64,000 nucleotides of DNA, taken from assembly GCA_007570785.1 (NCBI GenBank), contig ML664199.1:17326523-17390522 (forward strand), written 5' to 3'. Below the pieces are notes generated by a model that worked only from the letters and a program-made list of their open reading frames with translations, was not told where the DNA came from and did no database searches. The translations under genes were made by a program, and so were the position numbers. The stretch is from Antilocapra americana (taxonomy: Eukaryota > Chordata > Mammalia > Artiodactyla > Antilocapridae). Positions 1 through 12,760 of this stretch are shown one piece after another; positions within the stretch are counted from its first letter, which is position 1, and each line of letters begins with the position of its first letter.

Positions 1-1413
1 TTGAAGTTTGAGGTTCTGAGAATTCAGAATGCACGTCTTCTTCAAATGACCCTTTCTCCCCACTTCATTGTGTCATATTGCCCAGGAGAAAACACCACAG
101 GGGATCCTCGACTTGAAAACCTGTTACTAAGGTCCAGTCCACACCCTCCTGTAGTCTCAGGAGAAATTCAGAACCAAGGTGAAAATATACTACGGTATGG
201 GGAGGAGTGTGCCCACAGGGCCACCCATAACAAAAGGCTGTTATTCTGAAAGGTTTGAGGACGGTTGTAAAACTGCTCTCTGAGGAGGGTGGAGCTAACA
301 CACAGGAAATGTCTTAAACTATCCTCTCTTGAAAAGTAAAATTTAAAGTTAAAAAATCACTGTGTCTCTTTGATAGTTTATCTCATAAGTGTTTCCCAAG
401 GAAATTCCTTCAAAAGGGATGAGCTCCACATTTTATGTGGTGATTTTTTTTAATGACCTTTGTCCCCTAATTTAGTTTCAGATAGCTTTCTTATTTCTAA
501 ATATTGTGGTTTAGAAGTTGCACAAGTTTGGTGTTGGTATTTCTATAACAGAAAACCACCCGTGTTGAGGAACTGAGAAAGGGTGGATTAACTCCCAAGT
601 GTGGTGAATCCCAGGAGAATTACAAACAGTTGGCATCGTCCTTCATTCCAAATGGGATTGATTGCATTTTAAGCAACTTGAGGAATTTTTTTGATAAAAG
701 TTTTCCCCATCCCCACCTGCATCCCTGTGTGGTGTATATTACTAGTTTTTTAGTAATATATTTGTAGTTCTTCCTATCATCACATCTTTGATAACGTATA
801 GATTTTGTCTGCTGATTTAATTTTTATACATGCCTATTAAGCAACCTATCCCCTCTTTTTAATCCTTCCTAGTACTTCCAACTCAATACTAGCAAACAGT
901 GCCTCTGAATCCATATTGATTTTTTTTTCCAGTGCCTCTTGTACTAACTTGTTCGTTTAGCATCTATACCTGAGAATACTCTGATTTTGTAGGAGATATT
1001 TCTGCATTTTTGTTGATTTCAAATATTTTCATACTGGATCCTAAAAATCTCTGGAGGGACTGACTTTTGATGTTCTCGCACAGGGAAATAGTGTTATAAA
1101 ATGAGCCTGGTCTTTTAGATAAAATAGTTTATAGAGATTTATCATAAGTAAATAAGTACAGTTAGAAACAAAACCTCACTGACTTAAGGGACTGAGATCT
1201 CTTTTTCACACTGATGCTTCTGACAAAGGCAGGACCTTCCACCTGTAATGGCTTCAAACGTTAACCACCAACACCCAGCACACACCTGACAGGCATACCA
1301 CTGCACACTGAGATCTTTTTCGAATTTTTCCCCTGTAAGATCAAGTTACCACCTTACTCAGAATCTGTTCATGTAGCTTATACAGTTGGATTTGTTGTTT
1401 TGTTTTTCTTTGT

Positions 1414-1488
1414 AACATGTGAGGTTGAGTTTTGTTGTGTTTCAGCAGTCCTCTCTTACTTAACAAACAAAACTCAACCTCACATGTT
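1414..1488. repeat. Perfect 23-bp inverted repeat (hairpin)
   Basis: The arms 1414-1436 and 1466-1488 are exact reverse complements, separated by 29 bases. If one G (1437) is bulged, four more pairs form and the stem reaches about 27 bp with an 18-20 nt terminal loop. The surrounding sequence is not a transposon I recognise. It could be a snap-back duplication, a degraded MITE or a small-RNA hairpin. The sequence alone cannot decide between them. Confidence 0.9.
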
Positions 1489-1569
1489 TTTAAAAAATGT
1501 GTTCATAGTAACAGAAGTTCATGACGATACCTTTCCTCCAGTTTCACATCAACTAACTTCCCTTCTTAT

Positions 1570-1800
1570 CAGCTGGATACTCCTGCTCCTCCCCTACTCA
1601 GAACCTGTCTCGCCTGCCTCTTGCATAAATTAAATTCCAGGCTCCTTAGCCTGGCATTCAGGACCTTCCTCCAGATGGCCCCAGACCACGAAATTCCTGT
1701 ACCAGCTCTTACATTCCTACCGAATAAATCTTCCAGGTGGGCGGCCTGCAACTCTTCATGAAACCCAGCCCTGGGTTTTGCCTTCATCGTCTACCTTCTG
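1570..1800 (+). repeat. Possible L2-type LINE fragment
   Basis: The wording around 1645-1690 (cttagcctggcattcagga, then ccagatggcccc) resembles an ancient mammalian LINE (L2) 3' region. It is strongly diverged and I cannot confirm the family by eye. Confidence 0.35.
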
Positions 1801-2011
1801 CCTCAAAGGCCCCACCCTTCCATTTTACCAATAGAAATGCTTTCGACAGTTTTGTTTTTTAAGACTGTGCTTACGTTGCATTACCCCAGAAAGCTTCTCC
1901 TTGTCTCCTCTGTTGAGTTGGTGGGAAAAAGATTTCATGGAGTGCTCATTATGCATCATATGTGTTAGTAGGAGCTTTGTCTATATCTCATCTTGTGTGC
2001 ACACCTGTAAG

Positions 2012-2280
2012 GTTTTTTTTTTTAAATTGAAGTATAGTTGATGTACAGTATAAGTCGCTCAGTCATTCTGACTCTTTGCAACCCCATGGACTATATAGTC
2101 CATGTAATTCTCCAGGCTAGAATACTGGAGTGGGTAGCTTTTCCCTTCTCCAGGAGATCTTCCCAACCCAGGGATCAAACCCAGGTCTTCCCACATTGCA
2201 GGCAGATTCTTTACTAGCTGAGCCACAAGAGAAGCCCGTATAGCCGTCATCCCTTATCCCTATATTGCCCATCCCTCTGA
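2012..2280 (-). mobile_element. Old L1 3'-end fragment interrupted by a Bov-tA SINE
   Basis: The motif aaattgaagtatagttgatg at 2024-2043 is the reversed 3' UTR wording common to artiodactyl L1 copies. It resumes after the nested SINE, around 2239-2280. The piece is only a short 3' remnant. Confidence 0.5.
2049..2238 (-). mobile_element. Bov-tA SINE
   Basis: This is a ruminant tRNA-derived SINE in reverse orientation. It begins with the reversed tail (gtcgctcagtc), has the internal block ending agaatactggagtgggta, and ends at the tRNA-like head (gctgagccac...gaagccc). The head carries the degenerate RNA polymerase III B box. Confidence 0.9.
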
Positions 2281-3575
2281 GGTTTTAAAAATAGAGTGAA
2301 ATTGCTTGTTCCAGGCCATATTAAGCTCAGGCTGCATATTGTTATTCTCAAACTTTCTCCTCCCAGACCTCTAGATACTGAGATCAATTAATACTTAATT
2401 TCTGCAAAAAGAAGAGACAGGGTGACCTTGTGAAGTGCTTCCCTCTTCTTCCTACCTGCCTGCCCCCTCAGAGCACTGATCCTGTCAGTTCTGGCTGTGG
2501 AGTTGTAATGAAGACAGAACCTAGTTGAAAAACATCAAAATGAACTTTTTTCTGTCTTCTTCGCATCCTGACCCTGATGTCCAGCACCTGATGTTTCTGG
2601 AGAAGGTACTTTCTTTTAGCTGTCGTGGTTCCATGAATTTTTCCAGCTGTCTAGAAGGAGAAATGGAGAAATTCTCCATCTTTCTTCTTTGGGACGTAGT
2701 GGGACATAGAGGCAATTGCAGGCCATTAAAATTCGTTACTCTCAAGTTTATTACATGCTATCTCAGGGTTGCTTCTTGGATTTCTTCGTCATTTGGTGTT
2801 GATTTCTAAACTGCTAGGGAAGGAATATCGCTGGTTTTATGCCCAAGGGTCATGAGGAAAATGCATTCTTAAGTTTTTAAAAAGAACCTTTCCAGTTTGT
2901 TATGGTACCTAGATGTTTGTCTTGTGTGACTTCATAAAGCTTATAGAACTTTATGCTAGGTTTATACCTGCTTGTCATGAAGAAAACTTTTAAGTTCTTA
3001 GGTATAAAGTAATAGCCTTCAGATACTTCCCATTGTGGCAGTGAGAAGAGTTGGTGACAAATGATAACCTTGGTTGGCGGGGTGGGTGGGTGGTTGGGGA
3101 GCAGCAAAGATTTATAAGAACATTTCTGTGTTTACTGAAAGCGTAAAAGATTGGGGTTTTGGCCTAGATACCTTCCAATACAGAACTATCATACCATAGA
3201 TTTTCTAAGCCCAGATAACTATGTGGGACCAGTCATCAGTTAAAGTTATTTTCACCAGTTTACCAGAGTTTCAGCTTAAAATTTAGAATTTCCTAACAGA
3301 TGCGTGAATTTAAATCCTTTTTGAGTGATGTGCTACTACTGCTATTTATTAATATTTATAGCACTTTAATATGTACCATCTTGCTTAATTAACTAAATGA
3401 GATTATTCAGAGTACCCAGCATGGGATTTAGTACTTTGTTCTGAATAAGTGGGCATTTCCTTGGTACTAATAATAATCATGTGGGGTATTCTCTTCCTTT
3501 TTATGAAGAAACTGATAATTGGGTTAGTCAACCAATATGACGCTGCCTCTCTCAGAATCCAGGTTTTCTTTTCTG

Positions 3576-3612
3576 TTTGTTTATTTTTTAATTGGCGTAT
3601 AATTGCTTTACG
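3576..3612 (-). mobile_element. Very short L1 3'-end remnant
   Basis: The segment reading ttttaattggcgtataattg followed by ctttac matches the reversed L1 3' end also seen at 4755-4785. It is a small isolated relic. Confidence 0.45.
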
Positions 3613-4129
3613 TAGAATCCAGGTTTTCTGACTCCGGGTTCAGTCTCTCCTGTAGGACCATAGATGTGAAAACATTCTGGTGGCATGGGAAATTAACATC
3701 CCAGAACCGCTCAGATTTCTGAACATGTGACACCCTCAAATTTTGATGAGCTTGAAACACTGATTCTTTTAGCTTAAGTCCAGTGTTTGACTGGGATGAC
3801 TGTTAAAAAGGACTCTTGGAGACCAGTTAGGAAAAAGAAGTGGGACATAGATATTCCCTTTGAGGTAAAGATACCACTTCGCTTAGGGGAGTAAAAGAAT
3901 GGGATTGTAAACATTGTGGCTACTGAGGAAGCTTTTTGGGTGACTGTGCTGTCAAGTTGTCTCCTCTTATGCTTTGAACCTAGAAAGGGGTTTGTCTGTA
4001 GCCCCACTGCCCCCTGCTCTGTGTTCATCTCCTTCTGTGGTTTCCTTATGCCCAGCTGGCCCCATGCAGCTGCCCTAGCCTCCCCAGAGGCAGGCCCTGA
4101 TAAGAGGTCTCCCTCCACAAATGTGGGGT

Positions 4130-4575
4130 TTAACTCGAGCCAACCTTCCCACCTCCAGCTTCTCCTACTCCTTGCTCCATAGTATTCACAATTCCCCTAA
4201 AAGTCTCCTGCATTTTCCTGGCTTTGAGACCCTGATCACCTGGTCTCTTCCCCTAAGAATTATTTCTTGTGTCAGGATCTTTTTTTTTTTTTTTTTTGAG
4301 GTTCGGTTCAGATACCACTAAATTCTAAGTATTCCTCAAGGGAAGGTGATAAGAATCTCTTCTTGGGTTCTTTTCCTTTAAGATTTAAAGTCTAAGTACT
4401 TGGGCACTCTTGGGATTTTCACATCCTGCCTTTGGTTACAGTTTGACGATCTGCCTCTGCTTGCTTTATATTTATATTTCATGAAGCCTGAGAGGGTAAA
4501 GATGAAAGTCTGATACAGCCTGTCTTTGCCATAGCAGTCACTAAGTATTTGTTAAAGGAGTAAATGAATGAAGGT
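4130..4575 (+). repeat. L2 LINE 3'-end fragment
   Basis: The stretch has the L2 3' UTR order: a C/T-rich cttccca-type block, a cctcaagggaaggtgat block, and a terminal cactaagtatttgttaaa...gaatgaatgaa tail near 4541-4573. It is diverged and contains an internal T-tract at 4271-4287. Confidence 0.55.
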
Positions 4576-4595
4576 AGTATTGTGAACTACGTTAT

Positions 4596-5025
4596 GGCAG
4601 TGGTTCTCGAAATGAGGTTCCTAGACCAGCAGCAGCATCATGACCTGGAAACTTGCTAGAAATGTAAATTCTCAGGCCCTGCTTCTGACCTAGTGAACCA
4701 GAAACTCTCAGGGTGGGGCCTGTTCATAGGGTTTTTTAAAATTATTATTAATTTATTTTTAATTGAAGGATAATTGCTTTACAATATTGTTTGGGTTTCT
4801 GCTATACATCAACATAAATCAGCCAGAGGTATACCTATGTCTCCTCTCTTGAACTTCTCTCCCACTTCCCACCCCTTCTCATCCCTCTAGGTTGTTACAG
4901 AGCCCCGATTTCGATTCCCTGAGTCATACAGCAAATTCCATGGAAAATACACTACCATACGTTCATAGGTTTTTAACTAGCCTGCCAGGTGACTGTGATG
5001 CACACTCAGGTTTGAGAAACACTTT
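4596..5025. mobile_element. MER5A-type hAT transposon relic split by an L1 fragment
   Basis: Positions 4596-4734 and about 4983-5025 together read like MER5A (cagtggttctc...aacttgctagaaatg...ctcagggtggggcc...ccaggtgactgtgatgc...tttgagaaacac). The L1 3' fragment at about 4735-4975 separates the halves, so the L1 inserted after the DNA transposon. Confidence 0.65.
4735..4975 (-). mobile_element. L1 3'-UTR fragment inserted in MER5A
   Basis: The reversed L1 3' UTR is recognisable from ttttaattgaaggataattg through the tacctatgtctcctctcttg block. It covers only the 3' end and shows no open reading frame. Confidence 0.65.
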
Positions 5026-5428
5026 CTTACTGGATTGTGTGTACCTTCTTTACAGTTTGGGGGTGGAAGGGTTTGGGAAGAACAGACTGCGTGATTTGTT
5101 CCCAGATAGCAGTAAATATTGTTATCTGATTTATTACTAAAGAATGAAGAGTTGAGAGAAAGTATGTTTTAGAACGAAATTATGTAGTAAAAAAAAAGTA
5201 TTTAGCTAGTCAGGAATGAGCTCAACCCTGCTCAACTAGAGGAGCCGTTTAGCACCCACAGGCCTCGGGTACCTCATGACTGCCAAACGGGCTCAATCAT
5301 CTATCAGGGCTTCAGTTTTCAGAGAACCAGAGCTTCACAGCCATTCATCTGTTCCTTCTAGAATCACACTTAGGCACATTATCAAAAACATGCCAGGTAG
5401 AGCCCAGCTGTTTTTAGATCTTAGTGCC

Positions 5429-5618
5429 TGGGCTTCCCTTGTGGCTCAGCTGGTAAAGCATCCACCTGCAATGTGGGGAGACCTGAGTTCGATCCCTGGG
5501 TTGGGATGATCTCCTGGAGAAGGGAAAGGCTATCCACTCCAGTATTCTGGCCTAGAGAATTCCATGGACTGTATAGTCCATGAGGTCGCGAAGAGTCAGA
5601 CATGACTGAGTAACTTTT
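5429..5618 (+). mobile_element. Bov-tA SINE
   Basis: A forward copy starting with gggcttcccttgtggctcag. The polymerase III B-box-like element gagttcgatccc is at about 5486-5497, followed by the conserved body and the tail agtcagacatgactgag. The copy is nearly complete. Confidence 0.92.
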
Positions 5619-5829
5619 ACTTCCCTTCTTTCTCCATTTTGCCTGACAAGCTTCTATCAACTCCTTGAAGCCTCAGCTATGAAAAACTAATAATGCGGGG
5701 AGATAAGTGATAGAGACATTGTAATGCCTTTTTTGCACTTCAGTATTTTTTGCTTAATTGGCTTAATTAAAAATCTGGCAGTTGTTTGTATATTATGGGT
5801 GCAAAGGACTTGTCATTTAAAAGCAAAGT

Positions 5830-6040
5830 TGTTGTAGTTGCTAAATCATGATTGACTCCTTCTTGACCCTATGGACTGTAGCCCGCCAGGCTCCTCTGTC
5901 CATGGTGGTATTCTCCAGGCAAGAATACTGGAGTGGGTTGCCATGCCCTTCTCCAGGGGATCTTCTCAACCCAAGGATTGAATCCGGGTCTCTTGCATTG
6001 GCAGGCATGTTTTTTACCACTGAGCCACCAGGCAAGCCCA
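5830..6040 (-). mobile_element. Bov-tA SINE
   Basis: A reverse copy with a (ttg)n-type reversed tail at about 5830, the gcaagaatactggagtgggt core at 5921-5940, and the tRNA-like head ending actgagccaccaggcaagcc near 6040. Confidence 0.92.
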
Positions 6041-6631
6041 TAAAAGGCCAGTAGTTGGTTACTAATCTAGGCTTTTTTAAAGTAAGAAGACACCTAAGAA
6101 GTAAAATGATAAAACTGATGTAAGTAACATAGGGCTTACTTTTGCTTCTGCTTATTAATGCATAATACTTACTGATTGCCTGCTTTTCAGTAAGCAACTG
6201 TCCTCTGGTTAGGAAGCCTGTGAGTAAGTGTGGTTCAGCTATGCTGGAAATGCTGGCCAAGCTGACTAATGAGTAGAATCAAGTGGAGAAATAAACATGT
6301 TCCCGGTGAGAGCCCAGGTAGACAGAGCTCGGAGTACGGAGTGACGAAGGATTGTTAAGAGGGATTCTAGAGGCCAGAGGATGCCTGGTGCTGTAAGTCA
6401 AGGAGCTGGGAAGTCAGTCAGGCAGTGGGAGACTGCTGAAGGATTTTATGTGAGTGACTTGTTCTCATTTCTTTCTCCTTAAGGGAAGGTTAGTCTGCTT
6501 CCTGAGCGTGATAATTGTCTTGGACGGTCAGGTGAGGATGTTGGAAACCGCTTGAGCTATTGCATTTGATGTGAGGAGAAACAGGAACAACATAACCTCC
6601 CTGAATTTTGAACTGCAAGGCATTTAGAACC

Positions 6632-6780
6632 TTGTTACTCAGTGTGGTCTGTAGATGGGAATTTGTTAGAAATGCAGAATCTCAGGCTCACACCCCAAAC
6701 TCACTGAGTCATAATTTCATTTTAACAAAATCCCCAAGTGGTTTGTAGGCACAGCCAAGTCTTCTAAGAAGCACTGCCTT
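6632..6780. mobile_element. MER5A-type hAT transposon relic
   Basis: Shared MER5A wording includes ttgttagaaatgcagaatct, ctcaggc..caccccaaac and gaagcactgcc. It is an old non-autonomous DNA transposon remnant with no coding capacity. Confidence 0.6.
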
Positions 6781-6784
6781 AGAA

Positions 6785-8930
6785 ATAAACTCTGCCTGCT
6801 CCTCTAGCCCTTGAGCTGGGAAGGACATGGCCTAAAGAGGCTATGACCCTTCTAAGGTTTAACGTTTGTGTTTAATACAGAGTCTGCTTTAAAGAAAGGA
6901 GTTTTAGGGGGCGGCGTGTGTTTTAAGTAAACTGGATTATTTTAACTTAACTGTAAAAATAATATAGTATCTAGATAAATAATAGTTAATTAAAGCAATT
7001 TATTATTACCCTAGGAGATTACAAGGCTTTAAAGCATGGTTGGTTAATTCCTAGCTTTTTATATCTTGTAGAATTTGGCTAGGATTCTCTTACTTGATCA
7101 TCCTGCAGTTCTAGACATTTGTGAGATTGTTTAAAAAAAACCCTGCAAGTTTCTTTTCATTTATCCATTTGGTATTAACAGAGAATTAAAAAAATACTCT
7201 GGGGTACTTTCTCTAAGTTCTCCCAAAATTTCAACATGGTGTCCTGGGAAGTAGAGGCTTATTAAGTCCATTCATGCTTTGTGACTTAAACTTTTTATAT
7301 ACTTTTAAACTATTTTTCTAAGCAAAAATACCCCCTCTCCCTCACACTCCATCTTAATAAAATAATCTTAATTAAATGAATGTTGGTGTTCTTACAGTTG
7401 ATTAGACTTCAGTCCAGTTTCATATATATCAGACTTACCCAGCAGTGCCTTTAGGTTTTGGTGTTAAAGGTGGATTTGAAATACATTAAATATCTGTTAC
7501 TTGATAAGTATTCATTTCCTGTGAGCCTGCAGGTGAAGCTTTAAAATGACTAGTTATTGATTAGGTAGGGGAGAAAAAGCACCTGCTGAAACTTGTCGGC
7601 CAGAATTTTTCCCTCTTAGAAGAAAGAAAAGGGGTGGGAGAAAAGTGACTTCTGTTCTTGACTGGCTTCCATCCAGAACCTTTGTGACCAGTGAAGGGGC
7701 GTGGGTACTGAGAGAGGAGTAGTCAGGAGGTGACTCAGATGGTGTTCTTTCAAAGGCAAGGTTGAAAGTTATTAATAGACAAAGCTTAAATGTTTAGCTG
7801 TTCTTTGTATTACTTCAAAAACTTTTTTTATATTTATTATTTCATAGCCATATTAGGTCACCTCCAAAAGGAATACAAATGAAAGAGTAATCCTGCAGTC
7901 CCAACAGATCTTAACTTTCTGAGAGTTCTTATCTACATACAGTTTAACCCTGTTATAGTCATTATATTTTGATTTTTTACTTAGCATTATATCATACACA
8001 TTTCATATGTGGTTATTTCTGTGCCTCTTGCCAAATTGCTTTCCAAACCATGGCAATTTATCTAACAACCCGAGCCTGCTGTCTCTGCTATGGGGTGGGA
8101 TTAATACAAGTTCTTTGTAACAGGATTTTAGGAAGAATAGGGAGATTGTCCATGGAAACTGTCCCAGTACATAGTGGGCCCTCAGTAGTCAGTGATAGCC
8201 TTTATTGTTACAGGTCTAGGTAGAAAGGCAAAACAGTACCCAGCAGGGGCACTTTTGAACTTGAGTGCCTCAACCTCCACCCTCACCCCCGAAACCTGCT
8301 CTGGGTGTGGCTTCCTTCACCAGGTTTAGAAAAGTGTCAAGTTTGCCTGAAAATGCACCCAGCTGAAACACAGCCTTTTAAGTTCCCCTTTAGAAAGTAC
8401 ACAGGGTTCGCACCAGTCTCTCGAACCTGGTGACTTTTGATGTAGGTTGAAGACACAGTATTGGGGCCTCTTCCAAGTTCATAAAAAGCATGCAGGGCAG
8501 CTAATGCTGTGGCCAGAGCGTTCACCCCATCATCAGAAGAGACCACTGTAGCCAAACTCACATTAACCGCCCTCTGTGGATTGTTGAATGCCTCTTCTGT
8601 GTTTGCTTTTGAAAGGCCTTTCTTAGCCTTTCTCTCTCTCTCCCCCAACCTTGTTTTCAAGCAGCACAGGACCTTTAAGTCGCAAATCCAGTAATCACAC
8701 ACAGTAGCATGGAGACACAGGCTGGCCTATATTTGGTCTCACAAAGGCCCTATGAAAGCTCTGGCCTTAAAGTCTTTTTTTAATGCTTAAATGATGCAAG
8801 TGGAAAGTTAATTTGAGGATCACTGAGGCACGCTTCATTCATGAAGAATGTGAGCAAAACATTAAAAGTCTGGAGACTCTGTTCTTCTCTGGTGGCAAGG
8901 AAATTGCATAGGCTGTGTCATTACTTGAGT
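6785..8930. other. Intron sequence, nothing recognised
   Basis: This stretch is AT-rich, unique-looking intron. I see no exon, no gene-like reading frame and no repeat I can name with confidence. Confidence 0.6.
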
Positions 8931-8938
8931 GAATTTTA

Positions 8939-8962
8939 CCCACCCACCCACCCACCCACCCC
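8939..8962. repeat. (CCCA)n microsatellite
   Basis: About five tandem CCCA units, 75 bases upstream of a long GT tract. Confidence 0.9.
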
Positions 8963-9031
8963 ACCGCCCGAGGGTGCAGTTGTGTTGGAATTTTGGAATG
9001 AGAGCTGTGGGTTAAGCACAGCCAGTTGCAG

Positions 9032-9033
<2 letters not shown>

Positions 9034-9085
<52 letters not shown>
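9034..9085. repeat. (GT)26 microsatellite
   Basis: An uninterrupted GT run of about 52 bases. Alternating purine-pyrimidine tracts of this length are prone to length polymorphism and can adopt Z-DNA. Confidence 0.97.
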
Positions 9086-9086
<1 letters not shown>

Positions 9087-9659
9087 GCCAGAAATCCTAA
9101 TACAAACCATAGACATTATTTTGGCTACACTGACAGGCAAAAATGGTGGTTATCCCTTGGAATGTGGCCTTGGCATTTTGAATTAGGTTTTTTTTTTTCC
9201 TTTTTTTAAAGAGAAACTTTGAAGGTCTGTTTTAAAGTGGATGGCGCCTTTGAAAATCTGCCTAGTCTGTTTGAACTGTTAATTGCCATTGAGTTTCTGT
9301 ACATTGCTAGCTTGAATGTATAGTAGTTGAGAGGTGAATACAACTTGAGAGCAAAGTATATTTTTGGTGCTTGAAACATACTTTTCCTGATTCCTATTGA
9401 GGGAGACGTTTATTCCTACAGAGGTTTAAACGACTTGCTATAAAAAAAATCCGGCCTTACAGTGGTAGAGGGAGATTACGTGTTATCTGTGAACAACTGC
9501 CAAGCAGATGAAATCCCAGCTGCACTCTGCCTGTGGTGGAGGGTGGGTAGCAGCAGCCAAGGGAGAGTGCTGGGGAAAAGTGGTCAGAACCTAGAGGTGG
9601 AGAGAAGGCTGTCACGTTCAGAAGTAGGACATTTTCTCTGTCATTTCAGAAACACAAGG

Positions 9660-9820
9660 GTGGTGGAAAGCACATGGGCTGTGGATTCACAGAAGCCAGA
9701 GCTCACATTCTGGCTCCACCAGGGACCTCACTGAGCCCCATTTTCTTCATCTGTAAAAACTGGGAAGAATAAGTAGCCCTCGGAGTGGTTGGGAAGCTTG
9801 AATTAGTATATTGTCCAAAC
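9660..9820 (+). repeat. MIR SINE
   Basis: It contains the MIR signatures tggaaagcacatgggctgtgg, gctcacattctggctccacc and ttcttcatctgtaaaaactg. It is an ancient mammal-wide SINE, diverged but in order. Confidence 0.75.
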
Positions 9821-9975
9821 AGGGTGACCATTCATTCTGGTTTGACAGATTCTCCCAGTTGAGCACTGGGTTTTCCACATCCCAGGAATCACCCCAAGTC
9901 CCAGGCAAGCTGGGCGCTGGTTCACCCTAATTATGTATGAAAGCATCTGTTACTGTGTATGGAGGACAGAGATAA

Positions 9976-9998
9976 TGTGTGTGTGTGTGTGTGTGTGT
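9976..9998. repeat. Short (TG)n microsatellite
   Basis: An uninterrupted TG tract of about 23 bases. Confidence 0.95.
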
Positions 9999-11960
9999 TA
10001 GTTCAGCCCTGCATGCCTTCCCCGTGCTTGACACATAAACAGATGTTTCACAAACGAAGGAACTTGTGAATGGATGAGTAAAGTAATGAAGGCAGTAATA
10101 CCTATGGAGTTGTTCTAAAGGGAGTTAGCAGCGTTTCTTCCGTGTTGCCTCTTACTCTCTAAGAAGAGGTGGCCTCATGGGCCACGTGGTGAATAATGTG
10201 TTGAATGAAAGAATGAATCACTCACAGTAATGACTCTGGCTCTGTGACGTGCCTAAATTATAACTTCGGGAAGGGCTTATCTGGATCTTTCTCCTTTTTT
10301 GATAAAATGAAATTTTGGTAAGACCCTTGGGACCTCCCTTGAGTAGTCCCTGTACCCTACAGGGTGCCGGGAGACTGACTGAACTTTGATGGGGAAGAGA
10401 GGAGAAGGGCGCACACAAACACTACCACAGTGCTTGCAGAGAGAGGAACTGGTGCCTGGAAATTAATGTAGGCATGGGGTTGTCTCTTCCTTTTGTTTTT
10501 CTTTCTCCTTGACTGGGCGGCCAAGAGTAGTTGGACCAGGAGAAAAGTTTAAGGGTGACACTAAAACACAGCAAAAGAGGTATAAGCGTACCCTGAGAAA
10601 CCGCCATCCATTCTTCTAGGTGTGGTAGCCATTCAGTTTTATATTGTATGGCTGTAAATAATACTCATGAAATTTCTTGGAGTGATGTCGCATGAGTAAT
10701 GTTTTTCTAGAAGACAGGCGGTTAGTAATACCCTGAGCAAATAAAGGCAGAGCCTCAGAAATTTAGATACCAGATAATGTACAAGCTTGGCCTTTGAAAC
10801 GGAAGAAAGAGCCATGGAGAAAAGTCGTTTTGGCCCAAGAACTACTACTTCCCAACCCTCAGAGCCTGCCAATTTCTAGCCCTCCTCCCCCCCAAAAGAA
10901 AGGCACAGTTTTCCTCTGCAAATATATATGATTTCAATTTTGAGATAGGTTATTTTTTCACTGGACACACAAGGAAGCAATTTTTTAAAGTCTTACTCAT
11001 TCTGCAGTGGGCTTGACTGTAGCTGGGCTTAACTAGGAATCCTAGGCCCCAGAACCACACGCACTTTTTATCAGGGTATTAAGTTCTCATGGCCCTTGGG
11101 GAAGGGAGAGGGTTGCAACCGAGGGAGGGACACTGGACCTGGCTACCTCTGTGAGGATTTGCCCTCACCCTCTGGTGTGCTGGTGGTCAGAGGTGGGGGC
11201 AGGCCCAGATGTTCATCCCAGCCATTGTCACCCAGGGATTCTGAAGTGACCTCTCTTACCCTATTTTCCTATGAGCTCATAGTTGTCTGCACACGTAAAT
11301 TGTATCCTGGGTCCTGGCTTCCCCTTTGTTTGATCAGGAGCTGCTCTAATGCTCAGTGCTTTTTGGGAGAGGAAAGTGAGGCCCAGGTGATGCATCAGTT
11401 GATTTGGGATCTTCTGTCTTTGTCACCCTACCCCCCACCCCCTCCATGGAAATTCACACTATAAGTCATCTGCTAAGGTTCCCTGCATGAAAAACCCACA
11501 AACTAAAATCCTATTGGAGCAGGAGACCTGGTTATTAGAATAATAAATGGCATTCCTCAACCCCTGCTGAGCTTTTTGCCTGATGAGGGTCTCTGTCTGT
11601 AGTACCTTGCTAGGCAGTGGGGTACAGTTTCCATCCGTGTCCTCAAGAAGCTCACAAATGAGAGGAAAACCATTTTTGTAATAGGATTTGATTGCGTGTC
11701 TATAAGGAAGGGGAGTTGCTTTGTACATCTGCCTAGTGGAGAACACCAGCCCTCCCCTAGCTTCTGGGGTTGCTGTAAGAATCAGTTTACATGATAATGT
11801 ACAAACTCCCTATGAAAAATACAAATTCATTATTGATTCTAAGAAGTTTTTGGTGAGAAAACAAATGGCGAGACTGTCCTCAGGCTCAGATCCACTCAAC
11901 TGGCCTGGTGTCCATGGAGGAGAGAAGCAGAGACCTTTCAGTAACAGTAACCTAACTGTG
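9999..11960. other. Intron sequence, nothing recognised
   Basis: No exon or named repeat is recognisable. The several 60-120 codon frames on both strands resemble no known protein and are not flanked by convincing splice sites. Confidence 0.6.
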
Positions 11961-11964
11961 CCAT

Positions 11965-12165
11965 TTATCATACACATTACCTCATTGAGCTCTCGAGAGC
12001 ACGCAAGAGGTGCGCACAGATGTTGTCTCTGTGTACAGATGAGGAAACCAAGCCTTGGAGAGGTGAAGCAACTTGCTCAGCGGCAGACAGCTAGCGCATG
12101 GTGGGCCTGGCAATCACACCTGGCTAGTGTGTACACAGAGCCCTCCTCCTCACCACCTCTCCGAG
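11965..12165 (-). repeat. MIR SINE (reverse)
   Basis: It reads as reversed MIR: cattacctcattgagctc, acagatgaggaaaccaagcc, agaggtgaagcaacttgctc and acagctagcgcatggtgg. Confidence 0.75.
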
Positions 12166-12639
12166 ATTATTATCATCCTGAGAGGATCTAGGTGTGGCGG
12201 GGTGTGGAGGGAGCAGTTGGACCACATCTTCCAGCAACAGCCCACGCGGTTTCTTGTCTGCTTTGAAGCATCTCTCTCAACACTGGCTCCTCGGAAAGCG
12301 TCCTCCCCTCTGGGAGTGAGATTTATGATGTGGTTTCCTGTCTTCTGCCCCAGGGTCAGGAAGCCCCTCTACTGCTGGAGTCACTGCCCAATCTGTGTTC
12401 AGTATGGGTCATGCCTGTGTCACCCTGCGGTGAGCTGGGGTGCTGTGAGTGCTGTATCAGTGCAGTCTGGTTTGGAGTTGGAGGTCACACCCTTTCTATC
12501 ACACTGTTCATGAGTCTGCTGATGCCGGTGATACAGAAGTTCAATCACAAGCTGCTTTCTCTTGCCCTGAATGTAACTTTTAAAAAAGGTTTTTGTGGGC
12601 CCTCCAGCCTAAGGTCTAGGTATAAATCAGGTGCTGTCA

Positions 12640-12760
12640 CCTACATAGGATTTACCTGTCCAGTAGCCCTGTGAGATAGGTGAGCAGATCGAAGAACCTG
12701 AGGATCAGAAAGATGCAGTGAGGTAGCAAGGTTCTTATCCAGCATGTGGTGAAATGGGTG
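12640..12760 (-). repeat. MIR SINE (reverse, diverged)
   Basis: Reversed MIR wording is visible in agtagccctgtgagataggt and gaacctgaggatcagaaaga, followed by a decayed remainder. Confidence 0.5.

Noticed and set aside
5429..5618. tRNA-gene-like A/B boxes in Bov-tA and CHR copies
   Set aside because: These are SINE heads derived from tRNA. The cloverleaf is not intact and the SINE body follows, so they are not tRNA genes.
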